Of a stretch of DNA of 64,000 nucleotides, positions 17,883-26,021 are shown piece after piece. The notes beneath the pieces are model-generated. The model was not told the origin of the DNA and did not search any database. It saw nothing but the letters and a program-made list of their open reading frames with translations. Source of the stretch: Aureimonas sp. AU12 (GTDB lineage Bacteria; Pseudomonadota; Alphaproteobacteria; Rhizobiales; Rhizobiaceae); NCBI RefSeq assembly GCF_001463705.1, contig NZ_BBWH01000001.1, forward strand, positions 1-64,000. The letters run 5' to 3'. A program made the position numbers and the translations under genes. How positions within the stretch are numbered: the first letter of the stretch is position 1; each line of letters begins with the position of its first letter.

Positions 17883-19217
17883 ATGATGACGGACCTGTTC
17901 GGATCGGCGCCGGAGCCCGGGCGCCGACGCGAGGCCGCCGCAGACGAGACCCGCCGGCCGTTGGCCGATCGGTTGCGGCCGCAAACCCTCGGCGAGGTCG
18001 TGGGACAGGAGCATCTGACGGGGCCCGCTGGTGCGCTGACGCGAATGCTTTCGAGCGGCAGCCTGGGCTCCACCATCTTCTGGGGCCCACCCGGTACGGG
18101 GAAGACCACCGTCGCCCGCCTGATGGCCCGGGAGGTGGATTTTGCGTTCGAGCAGATCTCGGCAATCTTCTCGGGCGTCGCCGATCTGAAGAAGGTCTTC
18201 GAGTCGGCGCGCCTGCGGCGCAGCAATGGGCGGCAGACGCTGCTCTTCGTCGACGAGATCCATCGTTTCAACCGGGCGCAACAGGACTCGTTCCTGCCCG
18301 TGTTGGAAGACGGGACGGTGGTGCTCGTCGGCGCCACGACGGAAAACCCGTCTTTCGAACTGAACGCCGCGCTTCTGTCGCGCGCCCGCGTGCTGACGTT
18401 CAAGGCGCATGATGCTGAGAGCCTCGAACAGTTGCTCGGGCGTGCGGAAGCCATCGAGGCGAAGCTGCTGCCGTTGGACGAGGAGGCGAGGGCGGTTCTC
18501 GTTCGCATGGCCGACGGCGACGGCCGCGCGATCCTGACGCTGGCCGAGGAGGTGTGGCGCGCCGCCAAGCCGGGTGAGACGATCGATGCGGAAACGCTGC
18601 AGCGCATCGTTCAGCGTCGTGCGCCCGTCTACGACAAGGGGCAGGACGGCCACTACAATCTGATCTCGGCGCTGCACAAGTCCGTGCGCGGGTCGGATCC
18701 GGACGCGGCACTCTACTATCTCTGCCGGATGCTCGATGCCGGCGAGGATCCGCTCTATCTCGGTCGCCGACTGGTGCGTATGGCGTCGGAGGATATCGGT
18801 CTGGCCGATCCGCAGGCCCTGGTGATCGCGAGCGCGGCGAAGGACGCCTACGACTATCTCGGTTCGCCCGAGGGGGAACTGGCGCTCGCGCAGGCCACCG
18901 TCTATCTCGCATCCGCGCCCAAATCGAACGCAGTCTATGTCGCCTACAAGGCGGCCATGCGGGCAGCGAAGGAGAACGGCTCCCTGCTGCCGCCGCGCCA
19001 TATCCTGAATGCGCCGACGAAGCTGATGAAGGAGGAAGGCTATGGGGATGGATACGCCTACGATCACGACGCGCCCGGCGCCTTCTCGGGGCAGGACTAT
19101 TTTCCGGAGGGGCTGGGACGCCAGCGCTTCTACGAGCCGACGAACCGCGGCGCCGAGGCTCGGATCGGGCAACGGCTGGCGGAATGGGACGACATCCGAC
19201 GGCGCCGGGGTGGCTGA
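17883..19217 (+). CDS. rarA: replication-associated AAA+ ATPase RarA (MgsA)
   Basis: Acts at stalled replication forks with SSB. The start chosen (MMTDLFG) follows GGAGGAGACG; the next ATG is one codon later. Walker A GPPGTGKTT is at residues 68-76 with Lys74, Walker B is LLFVDEIHRF with Asp124, and the sensor-1 region reads VGATTENPSF. The 444-residue length is normal. The C-terminal MgsA domain has GSDPDAALYYLCRML and YAYDHDAPGAF. The pairing degP-rarA-crcB-rluC on one strand suggests an operon. Confidence 0.95.
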   Translation: MMTDLFGSAPEPGRRREAAADETRRPLADRLRPQTLGEVVGQEHLTGPAGALTRMLSSGSLGSTIFWGPPGTGKTTVARLMAREVDFAFEQISAIFSGVADLKKVFESARLRRSNGRQTLLFVDEIHRFNRAQQDSFLPVLEDGTVVLVGATTENPSFELNAALLSRARVLTFKAHDAESLEQLLGRAEAIEAKLLPLDEEARAVLVRMADGDGRAILTLAEEVWRAAKPGETIDAETLQRIVQRRAPVYDKGQDGHYNLISALHKSVRGSDPDAALYYLCRMLDAGEDPLYLGRRLVRMASEDIGLADPQALVIASAAKDAYDYLGSPEGELALAQATVYLASAPKSNAVYVAYKAAMRAAKENGSLLPPRHILNAPTKLMKEEGYGDGYAYDHDAPGAFSGQDYFPEGLGRQRFYEPTNRGAEARIGQRLAEWDDIRRRRGG

Positions 19218-19268
19218 GCAACCGATGCTCATGAGCAGGGGATCGCTGGCATTCGGATACGAACTCGC

Positions 19269-19646
19269 ATGACGAATGTCCTGCTCGTCGCCGTTGGCGG
19301 CGCTCTCGGTTCTGTCCTGCGGTATCTGGCTGCAGTTGGCGGGACCCGCCTCCTGGGCCCGAACTGGCCTTACGGCACGTTCTTCGTCAACATCACCGGG
19401 TCGTTTCTGATGGGCGTGGCCGTCGAACTGATCGCCCGGCGCTTCAACGCTTCGAACGAGCTTCGCCTATTCGTCGCGACCGGTATTCTCGGCGGCTACA
19501 CGACCTTTTCCTCGTTTTCGCTCGACGCCTCCGCGCTGTTCGAGCGCGGCGGGCTGACGGATGCGCTGGCCTACGTTCTCACCTCGGTGCTGCTCGGCAT
19601 TCTCGCGCTTTTTGCCGGACTGGCGCTGGTGCGTCACCTCGCCTGA
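19269..19646 (+). CDS. crcB: fluoride channel CrcB/FluC
   Basis: Exports fluoride through a dual-topology dimer in the inner membrane. The 125-residue product has four hydrophobic segments and the signatures GGALGSVLRYL, GTFFVNITGSFLMG and GGYTTFSSFSLD, which contain the Asn, Thr and Phe residues lining the pore. The 51-base spacer after rarA shows no fluoride riboswitch consensus, so expression is probably constitutive. Confidence 0.95.
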   Translation: MTNVLLVAVGGALGSVLRYLAAVGGTRLLGPNWPYGTFFVNITGSFLMGVAVELIARRFNASNELRLFVATGILGGYTTFSSFSLDASALFERGGLTDALAYVLTSVLLGILALFAGLALVRHLA

Positions 19647-19735
19647 CGCCCACGCGCCAAGCCTTTCAGCGCAAAGGCGTTTCGATCTCGGCCGAGATGC
19701 GCTATGGCCGGCGGTGGAATTGAAAAGGAGCGGGC

Positions 19736-20728
19736 ATGTCGGCCGTCGAGCAAATCAGGATTGAGACGGACGAGGCGGGACTGCGGCTCGACCGGTGGTT
19801 CAAGCTGCACTATCCCGGCCTCGGCTTCGGCCATCTGCAGAAGCTCCTGCGTTCGGGCCAGATCCGGATCGACGGCGGGCGCGCCAAGAGCGATACACGC
19901 GTCGAGCCCGGCCAGATGGTCCGCATTCCGCCGATGGGCGCCGATTCGGCCCGCATGCGCGTAGCGCCGCTCACCGCCAACACGATGCGCGACAAGCATG
20001 ACGGCGACGTCCTGTCCCAGATGCTGATCTACGAGGACGAGAAGGTCTACGTCTTCAACAAGCCGGCCGGGCTGGCGGTGCAGGGCGGCTCGGGCGTCTC
20101 GCGTCATGTCGACAAGATGCTGGAAGCCTGGCGCAGCAAGAAGGGTGAGAAGCCGCGGCTGGTCCACCGCCTCGACCGCGACACGTCCGGCATCCTCGTG
20201 GTCGCCCGCACGCGCGGCGCGGCGGTCTCGCTGACGAAGTCGTTCCGCGAGCGCGATACGAAGAAGCATTACTGGGCGCTGGTGAAGGGCGTGCCGATCC
20301 CGCACGAGGGGCGGATCTCGACCTACCTCGTCAAGGAACAGACGCCGGACGGCGACCGGGTTCGGGTCGCCAAGCACGGCGACGAAGGCGCCGATCACGC
20401 GCTCTCTTATTACCGCGTGATCGATCAGGTGGCGCAGAACTTCGCCTGGATCGAGATGGAGCCGCACACGGGCCGCACGCACCAGCTTCGTGTCCATGCC
20501 CTGCATCTCGGCAACCCGATCCTCGGCGACCCCAAGTATTTCGAGCACGACACGAACTGGGACTTCCCCGGTGGCGTCCAGAACAAGTTGCACCTTCACG
20601 CCCGGCGGATCGTGATCCCGCATCCGAACGGCGGCGGCCGCTTCATCGACCAGATCGCACCGCTGCCGCCGCACATGGTGCAAACCTGGAACCTCTTCGG
20701 GTTCGACGAGGCCCAGGAAAACGATTGA
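19736..20728 (+). CDS. rluC: 23S rRNA pseudouridine synthase, RluC/RluD family
   Basis: Converts uridine to pseudouridine in rRNA. An N-terminal S4 RNA-binding domain (LRLDRWFKLHYPGLGFGHLQ) precedes the catalytic domain with the motif HRLDRDTSGILVVART near residue 143, which contains the essential Asp. The C-terminal GRTHQLRVHALHLGNPILGD is typical. RluC is the best guess, RluD the alternative. GGAG lies before the ATG. The HAD gene starts four bases downstream. Confidence 0.9.
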   Translation: MSAVEQIRIETDEAGLRLDRWFKLHYPGLGFGHLQKLLRSGQIRIDGGRAKSDTRVEPGQMVRIPPMGADSARMRVAPLTANTMRDKHDGDVLSQMLIYEDEKVYVFNKPAGLAVQGGSGVSRHVDKMLEAWRSKKGEKPRLVHRLDRDTSGILVVARTRGAAVSLTKSFRERDTKKHYWALVKGVPIPHEGRISTYLVKEQTPDGDRVRVAKHGDEGADHALSYYRVIDQVAQNFAWIEMEPHTGRTHQLRVHALHLGNPILGDPKYFEHDTNWDFPGGVQNKLHLHARRIVIPHPNGGGRFIDQIAPLPPHMVQTWNLFGFDEAQEND

Positions 20729-20732
20729 TCGC

Positions 20733-21443
20733 ATGAACCTCGTTCTCTTCGACTGCGACGGCACGCTGGCCGACAGTTTCGGCGTGATCTGCGAGACCAT
20801 GCGACGCTGCTTCGTGACGGCGGGCCTTCCGGCACCCGACGAGGCGGCAACGCAGGGGATCATCGGCCTGTCGCTCGACCTCGCCATCCACCGGCTGGCG
20901 CCGACACTCGCGCCGGATGCCCTGCCGGGGATGGTCGAGATCTACCGAGACGAGTTTCACCGGCTGCGTGCCGAGGACAGCTTTCCCGAGCGATTGTTTC
21001 CGGGCATCGAGCCGATGCTGCGCGATCTGGCGCTGCACGACGACGTGCTGCTCGGCATGGTGACCGGCAAGTCGCGACGGGGAGTCCGGCTCGTCGTCGA
21101 GGCGCACGCGCTTGAAAGCATCTTTCAAGTGGTGCGTACCGCAGACGACTGTCCGTCCAAGCCACATCCCGCGATGGTTCTGGAATGCTGCCGGGAGATG
21201 GGTGTCGACGCCCGGCAGGCGATCGTCATCGGCGACGCCACCTTCGACATGCAGATGGCGCGTGCTGCGGGTGCGGATGCGCTCGGCGTCGCATGGGGCG
21301 CCCAGCGCCGCGATGCCTTGATCGCTGCCGGGGCGGGCGATGTCGCGGAGACGGTGCCCGATCTCGTCGCGCTCCTCGACGGATGGCTGACGGACCGCTG
21401 GACCGCGAATGCGCCGACGCTTCCGGTCTTCGTCACCGGCTGA
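20733..21443 (+). CDS. HAD-family hydrolase, phosphoglycolate-phosphatase-like
   Basis: Cytosolic haloacid-dehalogenase-type phosphatase. Motif I is LFDCDGTLADS (residues 4-14) with nucleophile Asp7 and acid/base Asp9; motif II Thr is in GMVTGKSRRG; motif III Lys is near SKPHPAM; motif IV is VIGDATFDMQMA. The helical cap is the Gph type. The substrate could be phosphoglycolate or a nucleotide. It is tightly linked to rluC and atp12. Confidence 0.88.
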   Translation: MNLVLFDCDGTLADSFGVICETMRRCFVTAGLPAPDEAATQGIIGLSLDLAIHRLAPTLAPDALPGMVEIYRDEFHRLRAEDSFPERLFPGIEPMLRDLALHDDVLLGMVTGKSRRGVRLVVEAHALESIFQVVRTADDCPSKPHPAMVLECCREMGVDARQAIVIGDATFDMQMARAAGADALGVAWGAQRRDALIAAGAGDVAETVPDLVALLDGWLTDRWTANAPTLPVFVTG

Positions 21444-21501
21444 TCCTCAAGTCCCGGCGGCGCTCACCGCCCTTCAGTCCGCCTACGAGGCCAAGTTCCG
21501 C

Positions 21502-22230
21502 ATGTCGAACACTCCTGCACGTCCCACCTTGCCGAAGCGCTTCTACAAGGAGGTGTCGACGGTGGTCGAGAACGGCGTCCATATGATCCGGCTCGACGGA
21601 CGTCCGGTGAAAACGCCGGCGCGCAGTCCGCTTGCCGTTCCCGACCAGCACGTGGCCGAAGCGATCGCAGCGGAATGGGAAGCGCAGCGCGAGGAGATCA
21701 ATCCTGCGACCATGCCGGTCACGCGACTGGTCAACACCGTCATCGACGGTATCGCGCCGAACCTGCAGCCGGTGCAGGAAGACTTGGAACGCTATGCCGA
21801 GACCGATCTTCTCGCCTATCGTGCCAGTGGACCCGATCGTCTGGTCGAACGCCAGCGCCAGCTTTGGAATCCCGTCGTCGCTTGGGTCGAATCGGAAATC
21901 GGTAGCGGTGTCGCGGTCGGTGAAGGCGTGGTCTTCGTCGAACAGCCGGCCGAGACCATCGGCGCGCTTCGCGACCGGCTGGCCGCGGAGAGCGAGCCGT
22001 TCCGTCTAGCGGCGCTGCATCAGATCACGACGCTCACGGGCTCGTTGTTTGTGGCCCTTGCCGTGGCCGGACGACGGCTGACGGGCCGTGAAGCCTGGTC
22101 GCTCGCGCATGTCGATGAGGACTGGAACATCGAATTGTGGGGCGCCGACGAGGAGGCCGCCGCCCGTCGCGAGCGACGCTTCCACGACATGGCCGCCGCC
22201 TGCCTTCTGCTATCGGTGCCGGTGGACTGA
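21502..22230 (+). CDS. ATP12-type F1-ATPase assembly chaperone
   Basis: Expected to assist assembly of the F1 alpha subunit, as mitochondrial Atp12 does. Family features: PTLPKRFYKEV, IRLDGRPVKTPAR, AEWEAQREEINPATMPVTRL and the acidic AETDLLAYR. ATG 21502 gives 242 residues; an in-frame ATG at 21409 inside the HAD gene would add 31 residues and cannot be excluded, because some relatives carry an N-terminal DP-containing extension. The position after rluC and HAD is shared with other rhizobial genomes. Confidence 0.88.
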   Translation: MSNTPARPTLPKRFYKEVSTVVENGVHMIRLDGRPVKTPARSPLAVPDQHVAEAIAAEWEAQREEINPATMPVTRLVNTVIDGIAPNLQPVQEDLERYAETDLLAYRASGPDRLVERQRQLWNPVVAWVESEIGSGVAVGEGVVFVEQPAETIGALRDRLAAESEPFRLAALHQITTLTGSLFVALAVAGRRLTGREAWSLAHVDEDWNIELWGADEEAAARRERRFHDMAAACLLLSVPVD

Positions 22231-22238
22231 ACGGCTCG

Positions 22239-23018
22239 TCAGATTCCGGCAAACCACTCGTAGCCGCGATCTTCCCAATATCCGCCGCCGCCCTCGCCGA
22301 AACTGTCGAGCCTGTCGGTCAGCGTGATCGCCGAGATGTATTTCGCCATCTTGTATCCGAGTTGCCGCTCGACGCGCACACGCAGCGGTGCACCGTTCGA
22401 AACCGGCAGCGCCTGATCGTTCATGCCATAGGCGAGAATCGTCTGCGGGTGCCGCGCGTCGTGAAGATCGATCGACTCGTAGTACTTGATCGGCCCCGCG
22501 AAGCCGTTCTCCAGCGTGTCGAAGCAGGAGAAGACCGCATAGCGGGCCGCCGAGGTCACGCCGACCTGGTCGAGCACGCCGCCGAGCGGCGTTCCCGTCC
22601 ACTTGGCGATGCAGCTCCAGCCCTCAACGCAGTCGTGGCGCGTGATCTGGGTTCGCGAGGGCATGTTGCGCAGCTGTTCCAGTGAGAAGCTCATCGGCCG
22701 CTCGACCGCGCCATCGATCTTCAGCCGGTAGTCCGTGAACCCGTTGGCGGCGAGGGTGCGATAGTCCTCGTCCTGCGGGTCGGTCAAGCCGTTCGGACGC
22801 ATCGGCTGGCGGATCTCGCTGGCGGCGAATTCGCGCGCGAGATTGTCCGACCCTAGAAGCAGGCGCTGGGCCCGGTAGGTCAGGTCGTTCGCCTTTTCCA
22901 AGACGCCGCGAACCTGCGCGTCGTTCGACAGAAGCGGGTCGAAGCAGCCCGCCAGTGCGGACGTGGAGGCGATCGCCGCGCCGGTGAGGAACCGGCGCCT
23001 GTGCAACTTGAAGGTCAT
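22239..23018 (-). CDS. Tat-exported molybdopterin-dependent oxidoreductase (sulfite-oxidase/YedY-like fold)
   Basis: The start at 23018 (MTFKLHRRRFLTGA) provides a twin-arginine signal and overlaps the cytochrome gene stop (ATGA). At residues 22-25 the sequence LAGC is a lipobox, so the product may be a lipid-anchored Tat substrate. The molybdenum-ligand cysteine is Cys130 in HDCVEGWSC, and the C-terminal part has VSNGAPLRVRVERQLGYK and GGGYWEDRGYEWF. The 259-residue product probably receives or delivers electrons through the neighbouring cytochrome b. The substrate is unknown; it is not clearly MsrP. Confidence 0.85.
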   Translation of the reverse strand: MTFKLHRRRFLTGAAIASTSALAGCFDPLLSNDAQVRGVLEKANDLTYRAQRLLLGSDNLAREFAASEIRQPMRPNGLTDPQDEDYRTLAANGFTDYRLKIDGAVERPMSFSLEQLRNMPSRTQITRHDCVEGWSCIAKWTGTPLGGVLDQVGVTSAARYAVFSCFDTLENGFAGPIKYYESIDLHDARHPQTILAYGMNDQALPVSNGAPLRVRVERQLGYKMAKYISAITLTDRLDSFGEGGGGYWEDRGYEWFAGI

Positions 23019-23839
23019 CGTCCGCCCTCCTCGGGCTCGACACGCATCCATCCGGTGATCATCGAGCGCAACTCGTTCCACGGGCCGGCGAGGACGACCA
23101 TGGCGACGTGGACGACGAAGAAAAGGACTAGCGAGAGCATGCAGAAGAAGTGGATGGTGCGGGCCGTCTGACGGCCGCCGAAGAGATCCAGCGTCCATGG
23201 CGCAAAGGCATTCATGCCCGGCGACATGGTGAGGCCCGTCGCTATCGTCAGCGGCAGGAGGATCACGAGCACGAAGAAGTAGGACAGCTTTTGGAGCGGG
23301 CCGTAGCGCCGACGATGGTGCAAGCGGAGCTTGGCGTGGTCAGCGACGTCGGCGCCGAGTTCGCGGATGTCGCGAGCGCCGGGCACGATGTCACGAACGA
23401 AGTGCCGATTGAGGAAGCTGGCCAACAGCCATACGATCAGCGTCGCGACGAGGATCCAGGCGAAGAAGAAGTGAACGACGCGCCCAGTCGCGAGATCGCG
23501 ATAGGAGGGAACCGTCAGCCAGCCGGGAAAGGTCTTGGCCTCTAGGTTCCCGCTGCCCCAGATCGCGCCGAGCCACCCGGTCGTATCGAAACTGTGCCCG
23601 AAGACGGTGGTGACGCCGCGCATGGCGCCGTCGATATACGAAGCTCCGATCGACAGGATGCTGTTGTCGAACGCGAAGCCCGATTGCTGGCCGATGTAGA
23701 GATCGGGCCGCGCCATGAATATCTGCAGTCCGGACAGGAGCAGGAAGAAGAGGCAGACGGCCCAGATCCAGTGCGTCAAGCGCGTGGAGAGGGCCTGCCG
23801 GCGGACGAGCGGTCCGTCGCGGGGGGCGGTCAATCGCAT
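23015..23839 (-). CDS. cytochrome b561-type membrane subunit
   Basis: Inner-membrane di-heme cytochrome expected to link the quinone pool to the molybdoenzyme encoded next to it. The 274-residue product has about four to five hydrophobic segments. Candidate heme histidines are in RLTHWIWAV, GRVVHFFFAW, RTIHFFCML and FFVVHVAMV. A long loop of about 70 residues between the first two segments (from ARPDLYIGQQ) is probably periplasmic. Its stop overlaps the partner start, so they form a transcription unit. Confidence 0.85.
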   Translation of the reverse strand: MRLTAPRDGPLVRRQALSTRLTHWIWAVCLFFLLLSGLQIFMARPDLYIGQQSGFAFDNSILSIGASYIDGAMRGVTTVFGHSFDTTGWLGAIWGSGNLEAKTFPGWLTVPSYRDLATGRVVHFFFAWILVATLIVWLLASFLNRHFVRDIVPGARDIRELGADVADHAKLRLHHRRRYGPLQKLSYFFVLVILLPLTIATGLTMSPGMNAFAPWTLDLFGGRQTARTIHFFCMLSLVLFFVVHVAMVVLAGPWNELRSMITGWMRVEPEEGGR

Positions 23840-23960
23840 GTCCGGTCGTGCCTTTCACTCTATCGGTGCGACGAACATCTGGCGTCCGTCACGTCTCACA
23901 TACGGCAAACCCGCGTGTCTGGATGCAGTCTCGCGCCGACAATCGCGCCGCTGTCATGGC

Positions 23961-24434
23961 TCAACCCGGCGCAAGTCGTCGCAGGACGCGGTCGAGTTCC
24001 CCGCGGAAGCGCGAGCGGTCCTGCGGTGCGAAAGGGCGGTTGTAGCCCTTGCTCTCGCCCGTCTCCCGCAGGTGTTGGTTGAACGAGCGCATGGAGAGCG
24101 CCGTGCCGATCGATTCGGGGGTGAACGGTCGCCCGTCCGGCCCAATCACGGCCGCGCCGCGCTCCAGCACGCGCGCGGCCAGAAGAATATCTGCGGTGAC
24201 GATGACATCGCGCGGATGCGCCTCTTCGGCGATCCAGTTGTCTGCGGCGTCGGCACCGGCCGAGACGGTGACGATACGCGCGCCGGGATAGCGCGAGGGG
24301 CGCATGCCGCCGTTCGAGACGAGCACCATCTCGATGCCGAACCTGGCGGCGATATCGAGCGCCTCGTCCTTCACCGGGCAAGCGTCGGCGTCGACGAGGA
24401 GGCGGGTGGGGACGGTCGTTGATGGTTCAATCAT
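23961..24434 (-). CDS. YaiI/YqxD family protein (DUF188)
   Basis: The 157-residue product begins [20 protein letters not shown] and shows the DUF188 hallmarks [44 protein letters not shown] and [10 protein letters not shown]-like ([16 protein letters not shown]). The conserved aspartates suggest a PIN-like nuclease fold, but no activity is established for the family. It overlaps the lipB stop by eight bases and is probably cotranscribed with lipB. Confidence 0.88.
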   Translation of the reverse strand: MIEPSTTVPTRLLVDADACPVKDEALDIAARFGIEMVLVSNGGMRPSRYPGARIVTVSAGADAADNWIAEEAHPRDVIVTADILLAARVLERGAAVIGPDGRPFTPESIGTALSMRSFNQHLRETGESKGYNRPFAPQDRSRFRGELDRVLRRLAPG

Positions 24435-25191
24435 GCATCGTCTCGGCTGACAGGGAGGATTCTGCCGCAATCGGCCCGAACACATCGGCGAACCGCTGTC
24501 GGAGAACGAGATCGACGTCGCCGATCGTCACCGGCAGGCCGAGATCGACGAGGCTCGTCACTCCGTAGCCGGCGATCCCGCACGGGATGATGCCGCCGAA
24601 ATGTGACAGGTCGGGGTCCACGTTCAAGCTGATCCCGTGGAACGATACCCAACGCCGCAGGCGAATGCCGATCGCGGCGATCTTGTCCTCCGCCATCGTT
24701 CCGTCCGGGAGCGGGGGCCGATCGGGGCGACGAACCCAGACGCCGACGCGGTCCTCCCGCCGCTCGCCGCGCACCTGATGATCGGCGAGCGTCGCGATGA
24801 TCCAGTGTTCGAGCGCTGCCACGAAGGCGCGCACGTCCTGCCGCCTGCGCTTGAGGTCGAGCAGAACGTAAGCCACGCGCTGTCCGGGGCCGTGATAGGT
24901 ATATTCGCCCCCACGACCCGTCGCGAAGACCGGAAAGCGCGTGGGGTCGAGGAGGTCGCCGACATTCGCGCTTGTGCCTGCCGTGTAGATCGGTGGGTGC
25001 TCGACGAGAAAGACGGCTTCCGCCGCCATGCCGTCGGCGATCGCTGTCACGCGGCTCTCCATCAGGGCCAGCGCGGCCGGGTAGGGCAGTTCACCGTCGA
25101 TCCGGACCCAGTCCACTGGGGCTCCGGGATGCGACGGCCAGAATCGTTCGGTCGCCACGGTGAGGCGCGGTGTAGGATGGGAGCTCTCCAT
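24427..25191 (-). CDS. lipB: octanoyltransferase LipB
   Basis: Transfers octanoyl from acyl carrier protein to lipoyl domains, the first step of protein lipoylation. The catalytic dyad is Lys170 ([10 protein letters not shown]) and Cys204 ([10 protein letters not shown]), with the same 34-residue spacing as in E. coli LipB; the substrate-binding [13 protein letters not shown] is at about 97-109. The chosen start (MESSHPTP) gives 254 residues; an ATG 51 bases upstream is possible. Confidence 0.95.
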   Translation of the reverse strand: MESSHPTPRLTVATERFWPSHPGAPVDWVRIDGELPYPAALALMESRVTAIADGMAAEAVFLVEHPPIYTAGTSANVGDLLDPTRFPVFATGRGGEYTYHGPGQRVAYVLLDLKRRRQDVRAFVAALEHWIIATLADHQVRGERREDRVGVWVRRPDRPPLPDGTMAEDKIAAIGIRLRRWVSFHGISLNVDPDLSHFGGIIPCGIAGYGVTSLVDLGLPVTIGDVDLVLRQRFADVFGPIAAESSLSAETMHD

Positions 25192-25387
25192 GTCGATCTC
25201 ATAGCGTTTCGCCGAACGCCGGGCCAAGTCCGAGCATGGCAAAACAGCGGCTTGCGAGAAAACATGTCCGGCCTTGTCGAATATGCTTGTGTCCTCTGGG
25301 GCCGTTTGTTAGATGCCCACCACCGGTCTGGAACGACCGGCTGGTCCGGTGGATCGGAGCTGGCCCAAACGGTTGGCTACACGGCGT

Positions 25388-25472
25388 GCGGTCGTGGCGG
25401 AATTGGTAGACGCGCAGCGTTGAGGTCGCTGTGGGGCAACCCGTGGAAGTTCGAGTCTTCTCGACCGCACCA
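25388..25472 (+). tRNA. tRNA-Leu (anticodon GAG), CCA encoded
   Basis: The 7-bp acceptor stem GCGGTCG (25388-25394) pairs with CGACCGC (25462-25468), followed by A and an encoded CCA. The anticodon arm CAGCG-TTGAGGT-CGCTG places anticodon GAG at 25422-25424. A long variable arm (class II) and the T arm with GTTCGAGTC are present. It reads CUC and CUU codons. Confidence 0.95.
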
Positions 25473-25568
25473 GCCTTGCTTCGAGGTCCTCGCCTCAAGC
25501 CATCTCAACGAACTCACATTGATAACAGTCAGCAGCTCGGTACAGTCGTGCATGCTGGGCAGTCGTTT

Positions 25569-25584
25569 GACTTTGACGTAAGTC
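25569..25584. promoter_or_regulatory. candidate MerR operator (inverted repeat)
   Basis: GACTT (25569-25573) and AAGTC (25580-25584) form a perfect dyad around TGACGT, 36 bases before the MerR-family ATG, and overlap TTGACT (25567-25572), a -35-like hexamer. MerR proteins bind dyads lying between promoter hexamers. The extent and sequence are suggestive only. Confidence 0.35.
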
Positions 25585-25619
25585 TGAGATCACACAGGCC
25601 GCTCAACTGGGCATGACCG

Positions 25620-26012
25620 ATGCGCGACTACTACACCATCACCGAGTTGACTCGGGAGTTCGATATCTCGACGCGCACGATCCGGTTCTACGAGGACGAG
25701 GGCTTGATCGCCCCCATCCGGCGAGGTCGCACGCGGCTCTTCCGCCAGTCCGATCGACAACTGCTGAAGATGATCCTGCGCGGCAAGCGCCTCGGCTTTT
25801 CCATCGCCGAAATTCGAGAGATCATGGGCATGTACCGCACGCCGCCTGGAGAGGCCGGGCAGCTTCGCGCCATCATCCGCCGCGTCAACGAGAAGCGCAG
25901 CGAACTCGAACAGAAGCGCCGCGACATCGACGACCTCCTGTCCGAGCTCGATCAGGCCGAGGAGGCATGCCTCACCCGCATGGCCGAGCTCGGAATTTCT
26001 CCGTCGAGCTGA
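25620..26012 (+). CDS. MerR-family transcriptional regulator
   Basis: The 130-residue product has the N-terminal winged helix-turn-helix YYTITELTREFDISTRTIRF, the wing RRGRTRLFRQSDRQ and a C-terminal coiled coil from about residue 80 (LRAIIRRVNEKRSELEQKRR). There is only one cysteine, in EEACLTRM, so it lacks the paired cysteines of metal sensors. The pattern resembles LiuR-type regulators of branched-chain amino acid or fatty-acid breakdown, but no such genes are adjacent. It ends nine bases before the convergent DUF1624 gene. Confidence 0.85.
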   Translation: MRDYYTITELTREFDISTRTIRFYEDEGLIAPIRRGRTRLFRQSDRQLLKMILRGKRLGFSIAEIREIMGMYRTPPGEAGQLRAIIRRVNEKRSELEQKRRDIDDLLSELDQAEEACLTRMAELGISPSS

Positions 26013-26021
26013 GCCGTCGCC

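Noticed and set aside
16733-18607. 624-codon - strand frame opposite degP-rarA
   Set aside because: It covers two certain genes and has no protein-like motif.
19218-19268. fluoride riboswitch before crcB
   Set aside because: The 51-base spacer is too short and lacks the conserved riboswitch core.
25199-25498. 99-codon - strand frame over the tRNA-Leu
   Set aside because: It crosses a clear tRNA gene and has no family pattern.
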